A stretch of DNA of 20,657 nucleotides. Origin: DASPJL01 sp035628645. Lineage in GTDB: Bacteria > Bacteroidota > Bacteroidia > Cytophagales > Cyclobacteriaceae. Shown piece by piece: positions 7,501 to 15,342 of this stretch. Position numbers and translations under genes: made by a program. The stretch covers positions 1-20,657 of the forward strand of contig DASPJL010000111.1 of assembly GCA_035628645.1 (NCBI GenBank), written 5' to 3'. How positions within the stretch are numbered: the first letter of the stretch is position 1; every line of letters begins with the position of its first letter. The notes beneath the pieces were generated by a model, which worked only from the letters and a program-made list of their open reading frames with translations, ran no database searches and was not told where the DNA came from.

Positions 7501-7565
7501 AGCAATTAGCAATTAGCAATTAGCAATTAGCAATTAGCAATTAGCAATTAGCAATTAGCAATTAG
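7501..7565. repeat. perfect heptanucleotide tandem array, unit AATTAGC, about 9 copies
   Basis: After AGC (7501-7503) come eight perfect copies of AATTAGC (7504-7559) and a partial ninth, AATTAG (7560-7565), for 65 bp without a mismatch. It begins 3 nt after the YcxB-like stop codon and ends 24 nt before the terminator hairpin, so it lies in the 3' UTR. All three frames of the array contain TAG or TAA-type stops, so it cannot extend the protein. The array is a candidate variable-number tandem repeat. Confidence 0.97.
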
Positions 7566-7589
7566 ATTTTTACTTATTGATTAAAATAG

Positions 7590-7615
7590 AAAATCCCGCC
7601 AAGAGCGGGATTTTT
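7590..7615. terminator. bidirectional intrinsic terminator between convergent genes
   Basis: AAAATCCCGC (7590-7599) pairs with GCGGGATTTT (7605-7614) around the 5-nt loop CAAGA. T-rich sequence flanks the stem on the plus strand, and weaker T-rich sequence flanks it on the minus strand. It serves the plus-strand YcxB-like gene and probably also the minus-strand outer-membrane gene, whose stop is at 7638. Confidence 0.9.
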
Positions 7616-7637
7616 GTTATTTAAGATTTCTTGGTTT

Positions 7638-8177
7638 TTAGAATTTGCCGGAAACTCCTAATGTTAGGAATCCTAGAGGGCCGTAGCCTACTTCTCCAAA
7701 AACGCCAAAACCTCCTTGAGTTGGAAACCATCTTGCACCTGCAACAGGGCCGAAAACAAAATCAGTTACACCACTATCATCAGCCCTCCCAGGAGTGTTA
7801 TAATTATAGTTACGAATATTTACACCTAAATGAAGGGTGCCATATAAATCAAGCATATTAGGATCAATAGCCGGAATAAATTGCGTATAATGAAAAGTTC
7901 CTCTTGCTCCAACAGCAATCTTAGAGCCATAGGTTAATGGGTGAACTCCTATATAAGGGCCTACTCCAACCCACTCATGTACACTCCACTCCGCATTAGC
8001 TATTATTGACGGGAATGCGCTTCCATAGCCATAATCATAGTAAAAATCTCCTACAGAAATACCTCCATTAATTAGAAAAGTTCCTACCTCATACCCTGAG
8101 TCTTTTCTTTGTGCGCTTGCATTAAATCCCATGGTTAATGCAGCTAAAAAAAATAATGTTAATGCTAGTTTCTTCAT
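7638..8177 (-). CDS. small outer-membrane beta-barrel protein
   Basis: The product has 179 residues with a clear signal peptide, MKKLALTLFFLAALTMGFNASA, cleaved before Gln23. The mature part is Gly- and aromatic-rich with alternating hydrophobic stretches (VGVGPYIGVHPL, YGTLHLGVNIRNY, GVFGEVGYGPLGFLTLGVSGKF). This suits an eight-stranded barrel of the OmpA/OmpW or porin-like type, and the C-terminal Phe is the usual BAM recognition residue. Function within this broad class (structural, small-molecule passage, adhesion) cannot be decided. It is a single-gene unit, convergent with the YcxB-like gene. A TAATATTG box at 8197-8204 on the minus strand is a one-mismatch -7 candidate. Confidence 0.82.
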   Translation of the reverse strand: MKKLALTLFFLAALTMGFNASAQRKDSGYEVGTFLINGGISVGDFYYDYGYGSAFPSIIANAEWSVHEWVGVGPYIGVHPLTYGSKIAVGARGTFHYTQFIPAIDPNMLDLYGTLHLGVNIRNYNYNTPGRADDSGVTDFVFGPVAGARWFPTQGGFGVFGEVGYGPLGFLTLGVSGKF

Positions 8178-8218
8178 TGTTTTGTTTTTTGATGCAATAT
8201 TAAAAAAAATATAACTAT

Positions 8219-8254
8219 TCAGGGGCTACTATCATCTATAAATAAGCGCCCTGA
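8219..8254 (-). terminator. possible terminator hairpin downstream of feoB
   Basis: On the minus strand AGCGCCCTGA's complement TCAGGGCGCT (8254-8245) pairs with AGCCCCTGA (8227-8219), nine pairs with one bulged C and a 17-nt loop. A run of eight T follows after a short gap (8201-8208). The bulge and the distance to the T-run make it weaker than the other terminators. It lies 37 nt past the feoB stop and just upstream of the outer-membrane protein gene. Confidence 0.4.
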
Positions 8255-8290
8255 TTTAATACGGTAAAATGGAGTTCCCGTTTCAATAAA

Positions 8291-10396
8291 CTAGCTAAGG
8301 AGCTGATAAATAACAAAACTTGATATATATGCCAGTCCCGTCATATATAATAATTGCAAGATCGGCCACTTCCATCCGTTGGTTTCACGGTATACAACTG
8401 CCAGGGTACTCATGCATTGCATGGCAAAAGCATAGTAGATAAGAAGTGAAAATGATCTTGCCAGATTGAAAAACGCCCCTCCGGTTTCAGGATCTTTTTC
8501 TAAAGCGAGTCTTTCTTTTACGGTCTGTTCATCATCTGTATTGCCTAAACTATAAATGGTAGACATGGTACCCACGAATACTTCTCTTGCAGCGAAGCTG
8601 GTAATTAAAGCGATTCCAATCTTCCAGTCAAACCCCAGGGGTTTTATGACAGGTTCAAGGGTCCTTCCAAACAATCCTGCATAAGAATGTTCCAATTTAT
8701 ATCCTTCAACGATTTTAGTTAATTCTTCCTGGCTTAATTGGCTGTTTTTATAGTTTTCCGCTACAATTTGTTCAGCGTTGTTAAAATTTTGACCTGGGCC
8801 AAAAGAAGCCATAACCCATAGTATAATTGAGATGGCCATTATAACTTTCCCCGCTTCCCATACAAATGCTTTTACTTTCTCAATTATGGTAAGCCCGACA
8901 TTCTTCCACCTTGGCATTTTATAGGTAGGTAACTCCATGATGAAAAAGGATCTACCTTTTGTCTTCATTATGATTTTTAAAAGGTAAGCAGACAGTAGTG
9001 CAGCCAGTAACCCTAAAAGATACAATCCCATGAGCGTTAGTCCTTGTAGATTAAAGATGCCAAAAACATATTCGCTGGGTACCACTAAGGCAATAAGGAT
9101 AGTATAAACAGGTATTCTCGCGGAGCAGCTCATCAAGGGAGTTACAAAGATCGTAATCAGCCTTTCTTTTGTATTATCTATATTTCGGGCGGCCATTACT
9201 GCGGGGATAGCACAAGCAACACCCGATATTAAAGGCACCACGCTTTTACCATTAAGTCCAAACTTCCGCATGATCTTGTCCATAAGAAAAATCACCCTCG
9301 ACATATAGCCTGTTTCTTCAAGCAAAGAAATTAAGGCAAATAGTATGGCAATCTGTGGAATGAAGATTAAAATGCCTCCAAGTCCTGCTATTATTCCATC
9401 CGTTAACAAATCATTAAGAGGACCTGAAGGAAGTGTTTCTTTTAAGAAGTTGTTTAATGAAGCTATCCCTTCATCTATTAAGTCCATAGGATAAGTTGCC
9501 CATGAAAAAATAGCCTGAAAGATAAGAAGCAGAATAAAGAAAAAGATAAGATACCCCCAAATCCTATGCGTTAAAACCTTATCCAGTTTGCTGCTGAAAT
9601 CGTCCTTCTTTGTCGTTCCGTCAACAACACATTGTTCAACTACATCCTTAATAAACCTATATCTTTTGAGAATCTCATTTGCCTGGGAAATATTAAGGTC
9701 AAATTTTGATTCCTTTTTGACTCTTTGTATTTCTTCCCTTTCTATCTCGGTCAGGTGTTTTACGTTCCTGAACCTGTGACCAATTAGTAAAGCATGATAG
9801 GAATTATTGCTTCGTACCACTGACGTCAGGCATTCTCCGGCAATGGCATCCTCATAGATGTATTTTTTTTCGGAGATGTCTTTGGATTCAAGACAGGAAG
9901 AAATCCTATGTTTTAGATTATTTATTCCAACTCCCTTTCTGGCTGTGATGCAGCAAACGGGCACTCCTAAGACCTGTTCCAGCTTTTTTACGTCTATCTT
10001 TATTCCCGACTTTTCAGCAAGATCGGTCATATTTAAAGCCAGAATAACGGGAAGCTGGAGGTCTTTGATCTGGGTATATAAAAGTAAATTTCTCTTAAGA
10101 TTGGAGGAGTCAACAACTACTACGATTAAATCAGGATAATTTTTAGCTTCTGTGTTAATGAGGTAATCAAATACAACTTCTTCATCAGTTGACTTAGGAT
10201 AGATGCTGTAAATTCCGGGTAAATCAATAACCTGAGCAGCGGCGCCATTATCGAACGACATATGGCCAATCTTTTTATCAACCGTTACCCCGGGGAAATT
10301 TGCTACTTTTTGGTTGAGGCCGGTCAGTTCATTAAATAATGTTGACTTTCCTGAATTAGGGTTTCCTACTAGTGCAATGCGTGGCTGTCTGCTCAA
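8291..10396 (-). CDS. feoB: ferrous iron transport protein B
   Basis: This is a G-protein-coupled Fe(II) transporter of the inner membrane. Its 701 residues begin with a GTPase domain: G1 GNPNSGKS (11-18), G2 at Thr38 in PGVTVD, G3 DLPG (58-61) and G4 NMTD (122-125). A helical GDI-type domain follows to about residue 270. The membrane domain carries the two family gate segments, with GVACAIPAVMAARN and TPLMSCSARIP near residues 390-430, and AAREVFVGTMST near 600-612. The conserved Cys residues of the gates are present. feoA lies 29 nt upstream in the same direction. I found no feoC and no clear Fur box in the region. The start MSRQPRIALVGNPNSGKS places the P-loop at the normal distance. Confidence 0.97.
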   Translation of the reverse strand: MSRQPRIALVGNPNSGKSTLFNELTGLNQKVANFPGVTVDKKIGHMSFDNGAAAQVIDLPGIYSIYPKSTDEEVVFDYLINTEAKNYPDLIVVVVDSSNLKRNLLLYTQIKDLQLPVILALNMTDLAEKSGIKIDVKKLEQVLGVPVCCITARKGVGINNLKHRISSCLESKDISEKKYIYEDAIAGECLTSVVRSNNSYHALLIGHRFRNVKHLTEIEREEIQRVKKESKFDLNISQANEILKRYRFIKDVVEQCVVDGTTKKDDFSSKLDKVLTHRIWGYLIFFFILLLIFQAIFSWATYPMDLIDEGIASLNNFLKETLPSGPLNDLLTDGIIAGLGGILIFIPQIAILFALISLLEETGYMSRVIFLMDKIMRKFGLNGKSVVPLISGVACAIPAVMAARNIDNTKERLITIFVTPLMSCSARIPVYTILIALVVPSEYVFGIFNLQGLTLMGLYLLGLLAALLSAYLLKIIMKTKGRSFFIMELPTYKMPRWKNVGLTIIEKVKAFVWEAGKVIMAISIILWVMASFGPGQNFNNAEQIVAENYKNSQLSQEELTKIVEGYKLEHSYAGLFGRTLEPVIKPLGFDWKIGIALITSFAAREVFVGTMSTIYSLGNTDDEQTVKERLALEKDPETGGAFFNLARSFSLLIYYAFAMQCMSTLAVVYRETNGWKWPILQLLYMTGLAYISSFVIYQLLS

Positions 10397-10425
10397 AGCT
10401 TCATAATACTAATTGAACAATAATT

Positions 10426-10659
10426 TTATCCCTTAGTTAAATTAATAGTGGCTGCTTCCTGCAGACGAAGAGAAAGGCTGTAGCCAGAAATTCTTATGCA
10501 AACCGGGTCGCCAAGGGGAGCTTTGAAGTTTAACATAACCTCATCACCAGGCAAACAACCCATTTCCATTAATTTCAAAGCCATCTCTTCATCCGAAAAT
10601 GAATGGATGACTCCCTGTTCTCCGCACTTTAATTCCGAAAGTTTTTTTAATGTATTCAA
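10426..10659 (-). CDS. feoA: ferrous iron transport protein A
   Basis: The 77-residue cytosolic protein has an SH3-like fold and is the usual partner and regulator of FeoB. Family features visible are the opening TLKKLSELKCGEQGVI, the central LKLMEMGCLPGDEV, and the closing strand pattern GDPVCIRISGYSLSLRLQEAATI. Bacteroidota often fuse FeoA and FeoB or carry two FeoA domains. Here FeoA is a separate single domain 29 nt ahead of feoB, so the two form an operon. A candidate promoter lies only about 20 nt upstream of the ATG. Confidence 0.95.
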   Translation of the reverse strand: MNTLKKLSELKCGEQGVIHSFSDEEMALKLMEMGCLPGDEVMLNFKAPLGDPVCIRISGYSLSLRLQEAATINLTKG

Positions 10660-10678
10660 AGGAAATATTAAGATGTGG

Positions 10679-10709
10679 CAAGTTAGACTCTATTTAGAAT
10701 TTTTCCAAA
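10679..10709 (-). promoter_or_regulatory. candidate promoter of the feoAB operon
   Basis: On the minus strand TTTG (10709-10706), a 20-nt spacer and TAACTTG (10685-10679) resemble the Bacteroidota promoter, with one T missing from the -7 box. Transcription would begin near 10672, about 13 nt before the feoA ATG. I see no convincing Fur operator overlapping it. Confidence 0.4.
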
Positions 10710-10741
10710 TAAGGAAGGATATATTAAAGGCTAGAAATGAA

Positions 10742-10865
10742 TTTCACGCAAAGCTCGCGAAGAAAAAATCACGCAAAGTGCGCAAAGAAAGAAAGTAAAA
10801 TTGACTTCAAATGAGAAGAACTCTTTGCGCTCTTTGCGAAAATCCTTTGCGTCCTTTGCGTGAAA
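10742..10865. repeat. CGCAAAG-type palindromic intergenic repeat, copy 1 (behind radA)
   Basis: The ends are a perfect 12-bp inverted repeat, TTTCACGCAAAG (10742-10753) and CTTTGCGTGAAA (10854-10865). A second nested pair, CGCAAAGTGCGCAAAG (10772-10787) and CTTTGCGCTCTTTGCG (10823-10838), matches with one mismatch, so the whole 124 bp can fold into a long hairpin. It contains no ORF and no transposase, which fits a REP/MITE-like mobile palindrome. The element ends 11 bp beyond the radA stop codon (which is at 10877 on the minus strand) and lies upstream of the feoA promoter. It may act as a transcript 3' end or insulator between radA and feoAB. A related element is at 17408-17500. Confidence 0.85.
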
Positions 10866-10876
10866 CAAAAGGACCA

Positions 10877-12244
10877 TTACCCAAACAACTCTCCAAACAC
10901 ATCTACAATTTTCGAAAAGCTTTTTATCTCAATCTTGAAATTCGAGGTATCCAAGCCCTTTTTATTGTATTTTGAAATATATATCTCTTTAAATCCGAGT
11001 TTTTCTGCTTCGGAGATTCTGTTTTCTACACGATTTACGGCTCTTATTTCTCCACCCAACCCGACTTCTGCGGCAAAGCAAACATGAGATGGGATGGGCA
11101 TTTCCTCAAAAGAAGATACAATGGAAGCACATACTGCAAGGTCAATGGCCGGGTCTTCTATTTTTAATCCGCCGGCAATATTTAAAAATACATCCTGAAC
11201 ACTCAACCTGAAACCACCTCTTTTCTCCAGCACAGCCAGCAACATATTTAACCTACGGCCATCAAAACCAGTACTACTTCTTTGTGGGGTTCCATAGGTT
11301 GCAGGACTTACCAGCGACTGGATTTCTACCAGCAAAGGCCTGCTTCCTTCCAGGGTTGCACCGATGGTAATTCCGCTTAATTCTTCTTCTCTTTGGGATA
11401 TTAATATTTCAGATGGATTAGAAACTTCCCTCAATCCACTGTTTCTCATTTCGAAAATCCCTAATTCGGAGGTAGACCCAAACCGGTTTTTAGTGGTCCT
11501 AAGCAACCTGTACATCAAGTGCTGGTCGCCTTCAAATTGAAGGACCGTATCCACCATGTGCTCCAGTACTTTTGGTCCTGCCAACGTGCCTTCTTTGGTT
11601 ATGTGGCCAATCAAGAAGACGGGTGTGCCGCTTTCTTTTGCATATTTTATTAATTCTGCCGTACACTCCCTTACCTGTGAAATGCTACCTGCCGCTGAAT
11701 CAATATAGGAAGAGGTAAGGGTTTGGATAGAATCAATAATTAAAATAGCCGGTTCAAGAACCTCAATTTGCTTGAAAATATTTTGAGTGGATGTTTCGGT
11801 GAGGATAAAACAGCTCGAAGATTTTTTGGATAAACGCTCGGCCCGCATTTTTATCTGGTTTTCGCTCTCTTCACCGGAAACATAAAGCACTTTTTCTTTC
11901 CTGAACCCCAAAGCAACCTGGAGCATCAGGGTAGATTTCCCTATTCCTGGTTCCCCTCCGATAAGCACTAAAGAACCGGGCACAATGCCTCCTCCCAATA
12001 CACGGTTTAGCTCTTTGCTGGCAGATAATATTCTATGCTCTTCATTGTATTCAATATCTTCTATTGCTTTTGGCTTACTTACTTTTCGGGCATTGTCCGA
12101 ATTCCATGAGTTCTTTTTATCATCCCGCTGCAATACCTCTTCCACGTATGAATTCCAGGTACCACATGCCGGGCATCGGCCAATCCATTTAGAAGATTGC
12201 GCCCCGCAATTTTGACAAAAAAAGACAGTACTTACTTTAGCCAA
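10877..12244 (-). CDS. radA: DNA repair protein RadA (Sms)
   Basis: This is a RecA-like ATPase that promotes branch migration of recombination intermediates. The 455-residue length is typical. The domain order is complete: a C4 zinc finger with C10, C13, C24 and C27 (CQNCG and CPACGTW), Walker A GGEPGIGKST (96-105), Walker B-like ILIIDSIQTL, the RadA-specific KNRFG motif (252-256), and a C-terminal Lon-protease-like domain (about 290-455) that in this family is structural rather than proteolytic. The N-terminal MAKVSTVFFCQNCG matches the family start. The gene is transcribed alone on the minus strand, and a large palindromic repeat starts 11 bp after its stop. A -7-like TACTTTTA lies at 12268-12261. 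Confidence 0.97.
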   Translation of the reverse strand: MAKVSTVFFCQNCGAQSSKWIGRCPACGTWNSYVEEVLQRDDKKNSWNSDNARKVSKPKAIEDIEYNEEHRILSASKELNRVLGGGIVPGSLVLIGGEPGIGKSTLMLQVALGFRKEKVLYVSGEESENQIKMRAERLSKKSSSCFILTETSTQNIFKQIEVLEPAILIIDSIQTLTSSYIDSAAGSISQVRECTAELIKYAKESGTPVFLIGHITKEGTLAGPKVLEHMVDTVLQFEGDQHLMYRLLRTTKNRFGSTSELGIFEMRNSGLREVSNPSEILISQREEELSGITIGATLEGSRPLLVEIQSLVSPATYGTPQRSSTGFDGRRLNMLLAVLEKRGGFRLSVQDVFLNIAGGLKIEDPAIDLAVCASIVSSFEEMPIPSHVCFAAEVGLGGEIRAVNRVENRISEAEKLGFKEIYISKYNKKGLDTSNFKIEIKSFSKIVDVFGELFG

Positions 12245-12397
12245 TGAAGTTTATTTAGAGTAAAAGTAATGATTGGGAATTAATGTTTTTGAATAAATTA
12301 ATGAAGGTTTAAATTTAACATTCTTGTGCGTTAAGTGACGTCAATGCAATAAGAAAAATGATAGGAGTATATGTATATTTAGAATAAATTGCTTTTA

Positions 12398-12925
12398 ATG
12401 AAAAATAAAGCGCCTGTTTTTTTAGATTTTGTGATTGATAAATTGACAAACTCTATTCAAAATACGATTTCAGGAGATAGCTTTCAAACTGAAATATATC
12501 GGCTAACAACCAAAGATCTAAAAAGGATTACAAAAACAAAAGGATGGATTTTTGATTGGAAATCCGAATTGGATGATAATTCAAAAGAAGTCTATAAGAT
12601 AACTATCGTTAACAACTCTGATATTATTCAAGGTCTTTTGAGTTTGACAATTGAAAAAGACCATGTTTTAATGAATTTATTAGAAAGTGCACCGTTTAAT
12701 ATTGGAAAGGATAAATTATATGAAGGTGTAGCAGGAAATTTAGTAGCATATTCCTGCAAAATTTCATTTCAGCAAGGTTTTGATGGGTATGTGGCATTTA
12801 CGGCCAAAACTAAATTGATAAAGCATTACGAAGAAACTTTAGGAGCGTTTCATATTGGCAATCAAAGAATGATAATATCTGCAAATGCAGCGAAAATATT
12901 AGTTGAAAGGTATTTTAAAACATAA
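12398..12925 (+). CDS. GNAT-fold protein of unknown substrate (first gene of a two-gene unit)
   Basis: The product has 175 residues from the ATG at 12398. A TTG at 12389 would add only three. The C-terminal two thirds show a GNAT acetyltransferase-like pattern. A strand LLSLTIEKDHVLMNLLESAPFN leads into YEGVAGNLVAYSCKISFQQGF, which occupies the acyl-CoA-binding loop and helix position. Then come GYVAFTAKTKLIKHYEETLGAF and a last strand, HIGNQRMIIS. The canonical R/Q-x-x-G-x-G/A loop is only approximate (GVAGNL), so activity is uncertain. The N-terminal 60 residues hold a helix (LDFVIDKLTNSIQN) and a Lys-rich stretch. No signal peptide is present. A 56-codon gene begins 4 nt after the stop. 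The gene looks more A/T-rich than radA and the dipeptidase gene, by eye only. Confidence 0.68.
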   Translation: MKNKAPVFLDFVIDKLTNSIQNTISGDSFQTEIYRLTTKDLKRITKTKGWIFDWKSELDDNSKEVYKITIVNNSDIIQGLLSLTIEKDHVLMNLLESAPFNIGKDKLYEGVAGNLVAYSCKISFQQGFDGYVAFTAKTKLIKHYEETLGAFHIGNQRMIISANAAKILVERYFKT

Positions 12926-12929
12926 AGTT

Positions 12930-13100
12930 ATGGGACATATAAAAGAACCAAAAGGGGTGGACTTCATCATTGAAAGTAAACCTTTAACAGATAAAGAAAG
13001 AAAGAAAATCAGCGAATTTATACTTGCAGACAGGGCAAAAACTGCAGTTAGAATTAAAGTATCAAAAAAGAACCAAACTACTACCAATCAAAAAACATAA
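12930..13100 (+). CDS. 56-residue basic protein, second gene of the GNAT-like pair
   Basis: The protein runs from the ATG at 12930 (MGHIKEPKGVDFIIES) to a stop at 13098-13100. A TTG start at 12903 would overlap the upstream gene and is less likely. It has an opening HIKEPKGVDFIIESKPLT, an amphipathic helix DKERKKISEFILADRAK, and a Lys/Thr/Asn-rich tail. I recall similar short proteins beginning H-I-K-E-P-x-G-(V/I)-D-F in Bacteroidota, all annotated as hypothetical. The 4-nt spacing makes it co-transcribed and probably co-translated with the GNAT-like gene. An antitoxin, partner subunit or DNA-binding role is conceivable, but nothing in the sequence decides this. Confidence 0.68.
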   Translation: MGHIKEPKGVDFIIESKPLTDKERKKISEFILADRAKTAVRIKVSKKNQTTTNQKT

Positions 13101-13182
13101 TTTGAGTGTCACCTCCGTTTTCTCCATGATTAAATTAGAACAATCCGCATCCTTTTTCTCTCCTTCTCCTGCAATAATTCCT

Positions 13183-13190
13183 TAAACTTG
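13183..13190 (+). promoter_or_regulatory. weak candidate -7 element for the M20 dipeptidase gene
   Basis: TAAACTTG followed by CGTACC differs from TAnnTTTG by one base. It lies about 35 nt before the ATG at 13225. There is no TTG at the expected -33 position, so the match is incomplete. Confidence 0.3.
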
Positions 13191-13224
13191 CGTACCATAA
13201 ATTAAGACTAAACTACTTTTTCCT

Positions 13225-14589
13225 ATGAACCCATATATCGAACAAAATAAGCAACGATTCCTTGACGAGTTATTTGATTTGCTTAGGATTCCTTCTGTAA
13301 GTGCGGACAGCAAGTATAAAAAGGATGTAGTTGGAGCTGCCGAATATATAAAAGGAAAACTGGAGGCAGCCGGCGCGGATAAAGCTGAGTTGTGCGAAAC
13401 AGGAGGTTATCCGGTAGTTTATGCGGAAAAGATCATTGATCCTAAACTCCCTACCGTGCTGATATATGGCCATTATGACGTGCAGCCTGCTGATCCGCTG
13501 GATCTTTGGGATTCCCCTCCTTTTGAACCTGTAGTGAAGAATGAAAAGATATATGCAAGAGGCGCGTGTGATGACAAAGGTCAGATGTTCATGCATGTAA
13601 AAGCTTTGGAAGTAATGATCAAAACCAACTCCCTTCCATGCAATCTGAAGTTTATGATTGAAGGAGAAGAAGAAGTGGGTTCTGAAAATCTTGGTCCTTT
13701 TTTAAGAAACAACAAAGAAAAGCTAAAAGCAGATGTAATCCTGATCAGTGATACGGAGATCATCGCGAACGATAGGCCTTCCATCACTACCGGTTTAAGA
13801 GGACTAAGTTATGTGCAGGTAGAAGTGACCGGTCCTAACCGGGATTTGCATTCCGGCGTTTACGGAGGAGCAGTGGCTAACCCCATTACGGTACTTTGTG
13901 AAATGATCGCCTCAATGAAGGATGAAAACAATCACATTACTATCCCTGGTTTTTATGATAAAGTGAGAACACTGAACCAGGAAGAACGGGCAGCAATCAA
14001 CAAAGCGCCTTTTAACCTTGAGGATTATAAAAAAGATTTGGGAATAGAGGAGGTACTTGGTGAAACAGGATATACCACCCTGGAAAGAACTGGCATTCGT
14101 CCTACGTTAGAACTGAATGGAATTTGGGGCGGATATATCGGAGAAGGCGCAAAAACAGTTCTTCCATCCAAAGCCTATGCTAAGATCTCCATGCGACTCG
14201 TTCCGAACCAAAGTTCTGCAGAGATCACGGAATTATTTAAAAAACATTTCGAATCCATAGCCCCCAAAAGCGTAAAAGTTAAAGTTATTCCTCATCATGG
14301 CGGTGAGGCTGCTATTACGCCGATGGATTCCCTGGGTTATCAGGCGGCGAGCAAAGCCTTTGAAGAGGCTTGGGGCAAAAAACCTATTCCAACCAAAGGA
14401 GGAGGAAGCATTCCCATCGTAAGCTTGTTCGAAAAAGAATTGGGGTTAATGTCCGTACTTATGGGCTTTGGTCTCGATGCGGATGCCATTCATTCACCTA
14501 ATGAAAGTTACGGCCTATTTAATTTTTATAAAGGAATAGAGACTATTACCTTGTTTCATAAGCATTTTGCGGCGTTGAGTGGGAAGTAG
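13225..14589 (+). CDS. M20 family zinc dipeptidase (carnosinase/CNDP-like)
   Basis: This is a 454-residue cytosolic metallopeptidase that hydrolyses dipeptides or removes single residues from short peptides. The five zinc ligands of the M20 family are all recognisable: H83 and catalytic D85 in GHYDVQPADP, bridging D117 or D116 in ACDDKGQ, general base/ligand Glu148-Glu150 in EGEEEVGSEN, D176 in ISDTEI, and H423 in IHSPNE near the C-terminus. The dimerisation (lid) domain is inserted between about residues 190 and 340, with TGLRGLSYVQVEVTGPNRDLHSG at its start. That arrangement is typical of the CNDP/DUG1-like branch (annotated dipeptidase). No signal peptide is present. It stands alone, with a 124-bp gap before it and a 169-bp gap after it. 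Confidence 0.93.
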   Translation: MNPYIEQNKQRFLDELFDLLRIPSVSADSKYKKDVVGAAEYIKGKLEAAGADKAELCETGGYPVVYAEKIIDPKLPTVLIYGHYDVQPADPLDLWDSPPFEPVVKNEKIYARGACDDKGQMFMHVKALEVMIKTNSLPCNLKFMIEGEEEVGSENLGPFLRNNKEKLKADVILISDTEIIANDRPSITTGLRGLSYVQVEVTGPNRDLHSGVYGGAVANPITVLCEMIASMKDENNHITIPGFYDKVRTLNQEERAAINKAPFNLEDYKKDLGIEEVLGETGYTTLERTGIRPTLELNGIWGGYIGEGAKTVLPSKAYAKISMRLVPNQSSAEITELFKKHFESIAPKSVKVKVIPHHGGEAAITPMDSLGYQAASKAFEEAWGKKPIPTKGGGSIPIVSLFEKELGLMSVLMGFGLDADAIHSPNESYGLFNFYKGIETITLFHKHFAALSGK

Positions 14590-14758
14590 GAAGATGGAAG
14601 TTAACAAGAGGGCAAACTCATAGATGCCTAAGTTTACATTTTCAAACCTCTCCGGATGTCATTCCCTTAGGAAACTTGTTGGGCTTGATGCAATAGGTTA
14701 AGAGAAGCGAGACAATTCTGGCTATTCTTTAATTCAATTAATTGTGGTTCAAAACCCT

Positions 14759-15166
14759 TTACTCTACCAAATTAAAGTATTTCTCCATCACCCTTTTTAT
14801 TTGCACTTTGTTTAGGGGCTTGGAAAGGTAGTCGTCACAGCCCAAGGCATGGGCTTTTTTTACGTCACTCGGATCTTCAGAGGAAGATAAAACAATTATT
14901 TTGGTATTAACCTTGCTTTTATACGGTAACTCCCGACAAGCTTCCAGAAATTGAAACCCATTCATAATGGGCATGTTAAGGTCTAAAAAAATTAATTCAG
15001 GACAGGCGTCCAGTTGGCAAAGGAGGCTAAAATAATTTATTCCTTCCAATCCATTTTTCAGTACTTTGACGTCTTCAGCAATCTCTGATTTTTCAATTAG
15101 CTTCCTGTTTAAAAAATTGATAATGTCATCATCGTCAATGAGGAGCACCATTTTAACTTTTTCCAT
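14759..15166 (-). CDS. single-domain response regulator (CheY-like receiver)
   Basis: The 135-residue protein consists of one receiver domain and nothing else. The acidic pocket DDDD (11-14), the phosphoacceptor D62 in FLDLNMP, S94/S95 in VLSSSED at the conserved Thr/Ser position, and K116 in LSKPL are all present. This acceptor-loop pattern (FLDLNMPxMNGFQFL) is common in stand-alone Bacteroidota receivers that serve as phosphorelay shuttles. No histidine kinase or output gene is adjacent, so the partner must be elsewhere. It is divergent from the M49 peptidase gene across 176 bp. The start MEKVKMVLLIDDDD gives the normal spacing to the acidic pocket. Confidence 0.92.
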   Translation of the reverse strand: MEKVKMVLLIDDDDIINFLNRKLIEKSEIAEDVKVLKNGLEGINYFSLLCQLDACPELIFLDLNMPIMNGFQFLEACRELPYKSKVNTKIIVLSSSEDPSDVKKAHALGCDDYLSKPLNKVQIKRVMEKYFNLVE

Positions 15167-15342
15167 AGCATAAATGAAGGGATAGCGTAATTAACGGTGG
15201 GATATAGGCTTTGGTTTTGATGGGCATATACTTAGATATGAATATTATATAGGAAGTTTGACATGGAAAGTAAACTTCCGGCATCATTTCCCTTAAACAT
15301 TCCTTACAATTCACTAAAATTATAAAAAAGAACATTTGAGCT

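Noticed and set aside
12336..12343. TGACGTCA as an operator for the GNAT-like gene pair
   Set aside because: A perfect 8-bp palindrome, but the symmetry does not extend and no second copy is nearby. Kept only as a side note to the gene-pair finding.
14590..14758. Possible coding or repeat content between the dipeptidase and response regulator genes
   Set aside because: No usable ORF on either strand. It contains only a short palindrome CAATTAATTG (14735-14744), which is common in A/T-rich DNA.
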